From NCBI GenBank assembly GCA_003116875.1, contig BCKT01000001.1:697763-761762 (forward strand): 64,000 nt of DNA. Direction: 5' to 3'. The DNA comes from Takashimella koratensis (lineage: Eukaryota > Basidiomycota > Tremellomycetes > Trichosporonales > Tetragoniomycetaceae). The position numbers and the translations under genes were made by a program. Below, piece after piece: positions 9,748 through 18,770 of this stretch. Position 1 is the stretch's first letter; each line of letters opens with the position of its first letter. The notes beneath the pieces were generated by a model that was given only the letters and a program-made list of their open reading frames with translations, had not been told where the DNA came from and searched no databases.

Positions 9748-10707
9748 ATGTCATCGCTCAAGCGCAAATCCCCACTTGGGTCATACCCGCCCATCACACC
9801 GACTGGCAGGTCCTCGAGCGTTGCCAGCGATGTCAAGGACGAGGAGGATGTCAAGCGACGGCGACTCGGCGGTCTCAGCGGCCTCGGATCCAGCTCGAGC
9901 CTCAGCAACCTCGCGGCTCCCGGCAGCACTAGCGGTGGAGGCGGCGGTGGGTTCCGCGACCCCCGAACGGCGGTTCTCGCGCTCAAGGATCACCTCAAAG
10001 ACAAGCTCACGATCGGATGGCAAGAGGCTTACTTCCACGTTGGCGACCGGTACCCGGGTATGGACGTTTCCGCGGTCCTCGAGATGCTCAAGACCCAGGA
10101 CCGGGTCAAGTTCAACGCTACCAATCAGGTGTTCACGTACGAGCCTGACGTGATGCTCCGGACCTCTGCCGACCTGCGGACGTACCTCCGGACGAACACG
10201 CGGTCGACCACCGGCGTTTCATGGAAGGACGTGCGGGAGGCGATGCCTGGCCCCGAATGCGCGGGATACGTCGACGAGCTCGAGAAGAAAGGCGACGTGC
10301 TTGTTCTGCGTTCGCTCACGGGGAAACTGAAAGACGCGCCGCTCCCTCAGCTGGGGCGGACGAACGCTTGGGGCGACAAACTTAATTCGGGTGGGCCGGA
10401 GCGGTGGCGAACTTTATTCTGGGATGATATTCGGGAACGCGGCCGAGCCGCCCAGAGGGTCGAGGACGATACGCTCATTCATGCTTGGGCCGACGTCAGG
10501 ATCGCAGAGACAGACGATGTAGCCAAACTGCTCAGGGAGCAAGATCTCAAGTCGAGTTCGGGAGCAGCGACCCAGGGCGCAAAGGTCGTTGCGAAGGAAC
10601 CGGCCGGGAAGAAGAAGAGGAATTACAAGCGCCCGATGAAGATCAATAACGTGCATATGAAGGCGTTGGGTATCGACTTTTCGCAAGATTACGAGAGGCC
10701 GACGTAG
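9748..10707 (+). CDS. TFA2: Transcription initiation factor TFIIE subunit beta
   Basis: Small subunit of TFIIE, which recruits and regulates TFIIH at RNA polymerase II promoters. Intronless, 319 aa. The start is placed at MSSLKRKSPLG (9748); an upstream in-frame ATG at 9646 would add 34 residues of leader-like sequence. Residues 1-70 are a disordered Ser/Gly-rich tail with a basic KRRR patch. The family's tandem winged helices follow: one at about 75-145 (TIGWQEAYFHVGDRYPGMD ... RVKFNATNQVFTYEP) and a second at about 150-215 (DLRTYLRTNTRSTTGVSW, DVREAMPG, GDVLVLRS). Then comes the conserved FWDD block and a Lys/Arg-rich C terminus (KKKRNYKRPMKINNVHM), as in yeast Tfa2 and human GTF2E2. It is the only clearly intronless conserved gene in the window. 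Confidence 0.92.
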   Translation: MSSLKRKSPLGSYPPITPTGRSSSVASDVKDEEDVKRRRLGGLSGLGSSSSLSNLAAPGSTSGGGGGGFRDPRTAVLALKDHLKDKLTIGWQEAYFHVGDRYPGMDVSAVLEMLKTQDRVKFNATNQVFTYEPDVMLRTSADLRTYLRTNTRSTTGVSWKDVREAMPGPECAGYVDELEKKGDVLVLRSLTGKLKDAPLPQLGRTNAWGDKLNSGGPERWRTLFWDDIRERGRAAQRVEDDTLIHAWADVRIAETDDVAKLLREQDLKSSSGAATQGAKVVAKEPAGKKKRNYKRPMKINNVHMKALGIDFSQDYERPT

Positions 10708-11360
10708 GTGGGAGTGTTGGGCGAGCAGGCGAGCGGTGGCCGAGGTTATCAGGCGACAAGCGAGGCGACGAGCGAGGCGACTATTGGCGGGAGCTCGAGT
10801 GGATGCGGAGGAAGTTGGACTTTCCGCCATTCTAAGACGAGGTACAAGCGGGTCAACGCCGACCATGACTCTTGACCTCGCACCGGTTCTCGTACACGAC
10901 ATTATCGGTCGCTCATTTGATCCGCCACTCAACCACCATTTCAGCCACGAGCTTGGGGAATCCAGTGATTCTCGAACCAGTGGTACACTCTCGAGCGAGA
11001 CCCTCGGGACGTACACTCGTATCTCTACATTACGTCTCGCTGTCGCATCTTCGACGTTCTGCTAGACGACACTCTCGAGCCCGTCGAACCGATGAACGGC
11101 CCGAGGCTCTTTCCATAACACATCAACAGAGTACATACAGTTTCGTCCTCACATTATTCCCCCCTTTACAGGACACCACACCTCACCACATCCTCTGCCT
11201 GAGCACTGGGCATGATCCTGTTGTTGTACATATACCAACTCCACCAATGCATATGTCCCATGACATACATCCCACCCATAGGCTGCCTTCACGCACTCCG
11301 CTTCATAGTGGAACCGGTCCAGCCCCGCCTCGTGAACACCATGTGGTCTCGTATCCTTGC

Positions 11361-11405
11361 CACGCGCAGACCTGTACATACACGCGCAGACCTGTACATA
11401 CACGC
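11361..11405. repeat. 20-bp tandem repeat, 2.2 copies
   Basis: The unit CACGCGCAGACCTGTACATA is present twice in perfect tandem at 11361-11400, followed by a partial third copy (CACGC). It lies in the gene-poor region and has no assigned role. Confidence 0.9.
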
Positions 11406-13340
11406 AAGTGCTTTGCGTCCATTGCAAGAGCACGGTATAAGCGATACGGCAGGGTCTTTGGCCTAGGACCGCAATCGAGGTGGGTCAGGTTTTGATGTGA
11501 CCAGGGGAACACACAATACCTCGTCTATTAAGCGAGCCAGGATAAAGGAAACATCCGACCAAGTCCCGAAAAAAATCAGAAATTATCATGAGGATACTTT
11601 CGGTCGGGTTTGCGAGGTGTCATTTCGGCTTTAGCTGCAACAGCAACCGTAAAATTGTAAACGACCACACTCAGGCATGTAGACGTATACCGGTGTCCTT
11701 CCAACGGAGGCTCAAGCTGTTCACGACTTCGCGTTGGGGCCGAGCTGTGGGACGCGGGGCAGTGACTATCCACCCCCCGGGCCGTGGCCGGTGCGTACCT
11801 AAATACGGAACACCCGCACGGGAATTCCACATGTATCAACATCTGCTGCGGTTGGCCCCACGCCCCACCAGGGTCCTTCCGAGCACGCGTGGTCCAGGTG
11901 GTACGGAAAGGTGCAAAAGGGTGATCGACTCCGTTTGCTGGAAGCGGGGCACTGAGGCAGGGAGGTGGGTGATGACGTATGTGGCGTTGTTGCCGACGGT
12001 TCGGAAAAGGTGCAACGGCGGGATGAAAATTGGGGACGAGGGTGTTGACGACTACAAACACGGGCTGACGTGGGTCGAAGAAACTGAAAACTTTCAGTGC
12101 CAGGCCCCCCGCCAAGGCGAGGTCGCGTGCCGCGCGCCGCTGTCGATCGAAGATGCCGCAGAAGTAGGTACGGCCGGTTTACAAATGCAGTGGCAAGAAC
12201 GTCCTCTAAAACAGCGAAGGCTCAAGGCTTGCTTTTCATCGCGGTAGTAGCTTTGTAGATGAGTGCGCAGCAGAAAGAGGCAAGCCCGCGTGTCCTGCAA
12301 CCCGGAGAACGGAGAGGGGGGAAGAGCAGTCCGGGATTCACGGACGCTCAAGCGATCGTTGCTTTTTGTTGCGTGGTCTCCCGGCGGTTCGGAAACGACC
12401 GGGTTTCAAAGTGGTCGACGAGGGTTGGAAACCTGCTCGGCCGCGGGCGCATGTGTCTCCAGTGGCCCGTCGGTCAAAAGTGCTCGGTTCAGTCGGCGGT
12501 TGAATAGGTACGCCGTGGCCCCCCGATCAGCGCAGCGACTGCGGAGGACAACGAGGTTGGAAGTAGGGTGGAAGGGTATGAAGCGGAAGGGGTCCTGCGG
12601 GGACCAAGTGGAAGCCAGTGTGACATTGGTTGATTCGGTTAAGCATGCGCCCAGCGTTCAAGTAGTGAGAGGGGTAAGGGTTAATGAGACGGCTGCAATT
12701 GTTGTTGCTGACGGGAGGCGGGTTTGAGGGTCGGCGTATGACGTCGAGGCTCCGACTAATGATTACGCTGAACCCTGCCACACCCTGTGGCCCTCCGCGT
12801 CCACATGTCTCTCGCCTCAGGACGTCGGTCGACTTGCTCAATCCGTGCAGCCCGTCTCTGCACCCCATCTGTCTCGTGCAGGGGACAGAGGAGGGAGGCA
12901 GGTAAAGATGCAGGGGGAAAGAGGCGAGGCGCAGTCGACGAGTCACCTCTGGGGCGGGAAGGGTTCAGAGTGGGGTTGTTTTTTTTACCAAAGTTGGACG
13001 GACGCAAACAATGCCGAGTGAAAAAAAATTCATCTTACGAATGAGTCATGACGAGAGAAACGAGAGACAAGAGGCAGGCGAGAGGGCTCGGATTCTGCCG
13101 GGGCCGAGAGAGAGGAGCGCACCGGGATGAGGAGGTGCGGAGTGAGGAGCGCTGGGGGGCTGGGGCCGGGTGTCGAGCGCGGTGGAGGACGGGGAAGGAC
13201 AAGGGGGCCGGGGGGGGGGGAAGAAGGAAGACGAGGAGGACGACGACGACTTTGGATCGGGGGTGTGCTCGGTGGGTCTCCAATTGGGACACGGCGGTGA
13301 CATCGTCCCCCTCCTCCCCCTTGACCCTGGCTTCGATTTG

Positions 13341-13348
13341 TATAAATA
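13341..13348 (+). promoter_or_regulatory. Candidate TATA box of the transporter gene
   Basis: TATAAATA stands 257 bases before the ATG at 13598. The region between is very pyrimidine-rich and includes the poly-C tract, consistent with a long CT-rich leader of a well-expressed gene. Confidence 0.5.
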
Positions 13349-13465
13349 CAGACCCATGTTTAGGCCCTTGTTCGCACTTTGTTCTTACCTCATCCACTTG
13401 ACCACCATCGGTTTCACCCCTCACCGCTCACCCATCCCCAACACTTCCTCTGACACACCTACCTT

Positions 13466-13466
<1 letters not shown>

Positions 13467-13503
<37 letters not shown>

Positions 13504-13506
13504 TTC

Positions 13507-13539
<33 letters not shown>
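13467..13539 (+). repeat. Poly-C tract in the transporter leader
   Basis: 37 consecutive C residues (13467-13503), the interruption TTCT, then 32 more C residues (13508-13539), ending 58 bases before the transporter ATG. A homopolymer this long is prone to length error in any assembly, so the exact size should not be trusted. The complementary strand would be a G-quadruplex former. Confidence 0.85.
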
Positions 13540-13597
13540 ACCAGTGCTCATCTCGTAGCTTCTTGCCCAACACACCCACCTCACTCCCCTACCCACC

Positions 13598-15747
13598 ATG
13601 GGCTTCACATTGTACGGAGCCGTGAGTATCATAGACTGCTGAAGCGTGCTTAGCGCCTCGACCAAGTGCTTGGTTATGGTGTGCCACCCAGCTCCCATAC
13701 TTCACTACAATGTACTGACTTGTATCAGCCTATCGGGTGGACTTCGGTCGCACTCGCCGTTCTCGCCTCGATCGGCGGTTTCATCTTGTGAGCTCCTCCT
13801 CCGCCCACGGCCTCCGCCCTCTAGCCCCACTCTTCTCGCTGCCTCTACTGCCGCTCTTTGGCGCGACACGGGCTAACCTCTGCGCAGCGGTTACGACACC
13901 GGACAGATCTCCGATATCGTGGCCATGGAAGATTTCCTTGTCCGATTCGGTCAACTTCAACCCGACGGCTCGTATGCATTCAGCAACGTCCGCGAGGGTC
14001 TTATCGTTGGTATGCTCTCGATCGGTACCCTCATCGGTGGTCTTGTCGGTAGCTATGCGTCCAATTGGCTCGGTCGTCGATTGGGTATGAGCGTCTTCTG
14101 TGGCGTCTTCTCCATTGGTATTCTTATTCAAGTCGCATCTGTCAACAGCTGGGTCCAGATCATGATGGGTCGTTTCATTGCCGGCTGGGGGTGAGTCGTC
14201 CTGGTCTGATGAGATTGCGTCTGGTGTAAGATACCGGTGACTAACCTGACCTTTAGTGTCGGTGCGCTCTCCGCTGCCGTTCCTACCTACCAGTCCGAGA
14301 CGGCGCCCAAGGAGATCCGTGGTTCCCTCGTCTCGACCTACCAGCTCCTCATCACCTTCGGCATGTAAGTGTCCCTCTCTCCTCCCCCGTTTCCGTATCC
14401 TATACCCGGGTGAGCACCAGCTCACGACCCCAGTCTCATCGCGTACTGCATCTCCATCGGTACGCGTTACGCCAACGGCGGTGGTGCCTCTTGGCGTATC
14501 GTCGTCGCTCTCGGATGGCTCTGGGCTCTCATCCTCGGTGTCGGTATCCTCTTCATGCCCGAGTCTCCTCGCTGGCTCATCCAGCACGGCAAGTATGACG
14601 AGGCCAAGCTCTCGCTCGCCCGCGTCCGCGGTGTCCCCATCGACTCGGACCACGTCGAGTACGCGTTCGCCGAGATCGCAGAGGACTGCAAGAAGGATGA
14701 GGCAGCGGGTACGGGTACTTGGATCGAGTGTCTCGTGGGCAACAAGAACATTCCAAAGCTCGCGTACAGGACATACCTCGTCATGATCCTCCAGGCCTGC
14801 CAGCAGCTCACCGGTGTAAGTGTTTCTGCCTCCACAATGCAGCCCCTTCCTCCCCCTCTTCACGCCTTACCAGTGCTTACCATCTTTGCTCCACTTAGGC
14901 CAACTACTTCTTCTACTACGGTACGACCGTCTTCCAAACCGTCGGTCTTTCAGACTCCTTCGTCACTCAGATCATCTTTGGTGCGATCAACTTTGGCTGC
15001 ACCTTTTTCGGTATCTACGTGATGGAGCGATTCGGTCGACGATGGCCCCTTATCATCGGTGGTCTTTGGAACGCTGCTTGGCTCTTTGCCTATGCCGCCG
15101 TCGGTGTTACCCACGACACCACCGACAAGGGGACTGGCAGTTTCCTCATTGCCGCCTCGGCGCTCTTCATCTTCGGCTACGCTTCCACTTGGGCTCCCGG
15201 TATCTGGATTCTCGTCGGTGAATCCTTCCCTACCAGGACTCGTCAGAAACAAGCCGGTCTCGCCGTCGCGTCCAACTGGATCTGGAACTTCCTCATCGCT
15301 TTCTTCACACCTTTCATCACGGGCTCGATCAACTTTGCCTACGGTTTCGTCTTTGCCGGCTGCAACTTGTTTGGAGCGATTTTCGTCTACTTCTTCCTTT
15401 ACGAGTCGTCCAAGCTTTCCCTCGAGCGTGTTAACGAGATGTACGGCACTCCGGGTCTCAAGCCCTGGCAGTCGGAGCGCTGGGTCCCTCCTGTAAGTCA
15501 TCACTTCATCACTCCCCCCTTCCACCTCAAATTTGCTCGCCTCTCTCCTGCGGCTCGAATAAACAGCTGACCATTGTTTCAGGGCTTCCGATCCCGTTCC
15601 GATGAGATGGAAGAGTCCAAGATCAACGCCCGCCGTTTCATCGAGCACGACGAGAACGCGCCCCGAATCAACTCGGAGGAGACGATGCGCGAGCTCAACA
15701 ACGGCGCCGCGGCCCCCAAGGCCAAGGCCGAGCCCGTCACTGTCTAA
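13598..15747 (+). CDS. MFS sugar transporter, hexose-transporter-like
   Basis: Plasma-membrane sugar permease of the major facilitator superfamily, about 12 membrane spans. Seven exons: 13598-13621, 13729-13787, 13888-14190, 14257-14364, 14434-14815, 14899-15492, 15583-15747; 544 aa. Sugar-porter signatures appear in order: FGYDTGQISD in span 1 (about residue 28), SNWLGRRLG after span 2, MMGRFIAGWGVGALSAAVP, PESPRWL (about 208), QQLTGANYFFYYGT in span 7, ERFGRRWPLIIGG, and GPxxW-type APGIWILVGESFPTRTRQK. The C-terminal ETKG motif is replaced by YESSKLSLERVNEMY, a variant seen in fungal high-affinity glucose transporters. The first exon encodes only eight residues (MGFTLYGA), and the poly-C tract lies just upstream. 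Substrate (glucose or another monosaccharide) cannot be read from sequence. Confidence 0.92.
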
Positions 15748-16194
15748 GTGAGAGACAAGGAGAGATGGAGGTGGTGTATGTAGAGAGACAGAGAGTAGAC
15801 TGTCTAGATAACGAGAGAGAGAGAAGGAGAAGCAGATCCGATTGCATACACCACGTCACATCATAACCTCCTCACAAATCACGACGTGGAATATAATGGC
15901 AGGATGAGTAGTGGAGCGGTGATAATGTCAATAGTCAATGTAGTTTTAGTCGGCATGATGTGACTGCCTGCTCTATTTGACTGCCTGCTCAATTCTATTG
16001 GCTTGTGTCGAAAAAGTCCCCTGCATCCACTGCATCGAGGTCTTGCGCGTAATAGAACCAGCTAAAGCCATCGGGTGCCCAGTGCGGACCCAAAGTTATT
16101 TTTGTTGTCCTGAATCTCTTGGGGGCAGCAACGTCGCGGCCAGTCAACCGCCACAACTACTAACGACAACCTCGGCAGCTTGCATCAACACGGA
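15748..16194. other. Convergent intergenic region transporter/SDR
   Basis: The 447 bases between the stop codons of the transporter (+) and the SDR gene (-) contain purine-rich GAGA runs (15750-15835) and an imperfect direct repeat TGACTGCCTGCTC near 15961-15990. No gene seen. Confidence 0.5.
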
Positions 16195-17365
16195 CTACGC
16201 TGAATGTGCACCGATTTTGACTCCGACTCCGGCAGCAATCAGAGACCCAGGCGCGATCTTCTCTAGCTCGGCACAGCATTCACGCAAAAGATTTTTCCTA
16301 AACTCCTTGCCGTTGGACGAGTCTAACCACGAGCAATAGCTCTTGCTCGGCTGACAGGATTGGTACCACTGAGGGTCAGCGATGCCTCGAGGAGGGGGCA
16401 GCCCACCTTGGTCGACTCGTTCAATGTCAACATTGCCATGCTGATGTTCCTCGCGCCTTGCTCGGGGCTCCTGCCAAGCATACTTGTCATCATCTTGACG
16501 CTCAGATCGGCGTCACGATAGAGCGGCGAGGAAATAAGACCAGGACCGACATCGGCAAGTACCAACCCAGGAAGTATCTCAATCAACGACTCAACAATCG
16601 AGTGAAGAAGGAGCTAAAAGTCAGAAGGGTCGAGTCGTAGCTGCTCTCCTCACCTTGCTTATGAAATAGACGTCGGTACCGGGGAAGTTTGACTGGTTGT
16701 TAAGCCCCTTAATTGGCGCAGAGGGAAGAATAACGTTGGTCTTTGCGATCTCAGCAGCGGCGCTGCCGGTGAAGATAATTCGTGGGACGAACCGAATCGG
16801 CAAAGGAGACGTTGCCGAGATGTCGAGTAGAGCCGTACGTTGAAGTAACGGAGCCAGCAAGATTGTAAGGATAAACGGCGAGATGACGTTCACCTGAGTA
16901 CTTTGAATATGAGCGTTATTCGGATCCAAACTTACACGACCTCGTGGCCATCCTCAGTCACTGCCCATTTGCCTCCAAGAATACCTGCGTTCATAGCAAC
17001 GCCATCAATCCTCTCGAGAGTTTTACACCTCTCGGCAAAAGACTTGACACTTGCAAAGCTTGCCATGTCGACATGCCAAACCTCGACATTAGCGTCGGTG
17101 AGCTTTGATGTGGCGACAATTTGGGATTTAGCGAGTTCGCCGGCTTTGAGGTTTCGGACGGCGAGGATAAGCTTGGACGGAGAGCACCCGGCGAGGTGAT
17201 GCGCAATCTCTAGCCCGATACCTGAAGATTAGCATCGACGTTACTGGAACTTGATTTGCCTGTGTTTGACCCAGTCACGATGAACGTTTTCCCATCGAGG
17301 TTGCACTTGGGAAGTTGAGGCAGGAACTTGAGCTGAGTAGAGATCAGGCGGGTGATGAACGGCAT
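16195..17365 (-). CDS. Short-chain dehydrogenase/reductase
   Basis: NAD(P)-dependent oxidoreductase with a Rossmann fold; the substrate is unknown. Exons in coding order: 17365-17260, 17221-16936, 16900-16654, 16613-16407, 16368-16195; 339 aa, typical of fungal SDRs of this type. Cofactor motif TGSNTGIG at 31-38, NAG in the VAMNAGI strand, a catalytic-Ser strand IIFTGSA, and YFISK giving the YxxxK pair (Tyr209, Lys213). The opening MPFITRLISTQL and the C-terminal block SSNGKEFRKNLLREC are also family-typical. The first intron (17259-17222) has a GC donor and is only 38 nt, and the second (16935-16901) is 35 nt; both are needed to keep the motif frame. An ATG 69 bases upstream (17434) is in frame but would add a non-conserved acidic leader, so 17365 is preferred. 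Confidence 0.85.
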
Positions 17366-18770
17366 GGTAGTCGATGTGAGGTTTCTATCCAAGGGATTTG
17401 CTCTGTCGAAGAACGCATCTTCGATGTCGTCCATTTTATAGACGAGATCAAGGTCATCGACCTTCGTCCCAGCACACTGACGGATGATAGAGAACAGTGG
17501 AGGCTTGGAGTAAATTGCGGAGGTGGAGGCCTCCCCGAGGCTGGCCGAGGCTCGGGAGCCTTATCTGCACGGTGGAGGTGCCGCCGAGCCTGGCTGAAGC
17601 GCTTACGTCCACAATAGAGGAACCTGTGTTTATGTCCAGGCAAGCCAATGCCCGTCGGCTTCAGCATCACGAGACATTATCATCATCACATTTCCGTTTC
17701 TTTCTCCTTCCCTGTAGTAGACGGATATAATTCCGAAACTTTGTCCAAAAACGAGATTACGAAACCAGTCTTACTTGAACTGAGCTGATCTCATCGTTCC
17801 GTGCGTGCCAAGACACATTCGGAGGCCTCGGTCAGGTGCAGTGCACCCCTCGGTGCAGATGACGATAAGCGACGGAAATCGATGAGCCGAAGGGTCAGCC
17901 AGAACAATCAAGTAGCGTGTGAGATTCTCGGTTTGTCTAAAATCTCAAAGATGCTGTGGTGTGATGGAGCCAACTTCGGCCGAAGCCTAACAACTAACAC
18001 TGCTGCCCCTCGCGATTGTCGGTGAGGCTGATATGCCACAAAGTACATTGCGTGGACGTCTCTTGGGTCTACTTACGCGTTTCTCAGTCACCTCTCGTTC
18101 ATTCAAAACGAAACTTATTGTACTGAACATTCATCTGCTCGGCCCTGACAATCTCCTCATACTCGTCCATCCTCCTCGATTCGTCGCATCGCACCCTCTG
18201 CCACGAGGTATTTTCTTCACCGACAAGCTCTCAATAGAAACATCACCCTCAGCTGTACATGGAAACCCCCCCCGTCAAACATTTCGAAAGCTGTGAGTCC
18301 ATGTTTTGGTTTCGACGACAGACAGCGCCGACAGACAGGATCGACTTTTAGGAACGCCCCCATCTACTCTTTCTCCTGCAAGTTCAAAGGCAGATTCTTG
18401 CACATATCTCTGCAGTAGACTGGCGAAGGTGTAGACGAACGAAGTAACTCATGATCAGCCATCTCATGTTGATCTGTATTCAAGTCTTCACTTCCATGTT
18501 CACAAACTCATGCAAAGAAAAAAATTGCTAGAAGATCTCGTCTATACACAAAGCACCTGACAACTGAAAACTAAACAATGCCACCGAATCCAATGATGAC
18601 TCTCACTTCAAATCACTCTCATCCTCTCCCTCCCTCCCTCCCTCCCTCCACTCCCTCCCTCCACTCCCTCCACCCCCTCCAATCTCATTTAGCCCTTCTT
18701 TGGCCCCTTTCCTGATACTCCGACCCGCTTAAGATCTTTCACCTATTCCAACCTCTGCCCGTGTCCACAA
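17366..18770. other. Promoter side of the SDR gene and 3' flank of the Sec7 gene
   Basis: About 1.4 kb without a supported gene. Near the SDR it has GC-rich direct and inverted repeats of CCGAGGCT (17530-17600). A perfect 12-bp palindrome CTTCGGCCGAAG lies at 17974-17985, a possible zinc-cluster factor site. A CCCT-type simple repeat lies at about 18626-18680, near the 3' end of the Sec7 gene. Open frames are short and unlike proteins. Confidence 0.45.
18626..18680. repeat. CCCT/CCACT simple repeat
   Basis: Tandem CCCT units broken by CCACTCCCT variants, about 55 bases, in the 3' flank of the Sec7 gene (minus strand). Confidence 0.8.

Larger units (their letters stand above)
10708..13597. 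other. Long gene-poor region upstream of the hexose transporter
   Basis: Nearly 2.9 kb with no protein I can support, the largest gap in the window. Open frames here (for example 11588-12247 on +) have no domain, no splice-site pattern and poor composition. It contains a 20-bp tandem repeat (11361), purine-rich G runs around 13200-13250, a TATA box at 13341 and the poly-C tract at 13467-13539. The right part is presumably the regulatory region and 5' leader of the transporter. A non-coding RNA or a rapidly evolving gene cannot be excluded. Confidence 0.5.

Noticed and set aside
10960..10990. tRNA-like TTCGA in the TFA2 3' flank
   Set aside because: GGTTCGAGA is present on the minus strand but its flanks do not form a T-arm stem and no acceptor stem is found. 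No tRNA is supported anywhere in the window.
11588..12247. 219-codon open frame in the gene-poor region
   Set aside because: Cys/Arg-rich composition without domains, no promoter or splice context, and an equally long frame on the opposite strand.
13781..14863. 360-codon open frame antisense to the sugar transporter
   Set aside because: It overlaps transporter exons and introns, has no family features and follows from the codon bias of the sense gene, which leaves few antisense stops.
16323..16406. SDR C terminus ending without the last intron
   Set aside because: Reading through 16406 gives a short non-conserved tail; splicing 16406-16369 restores the family C-terminal block.
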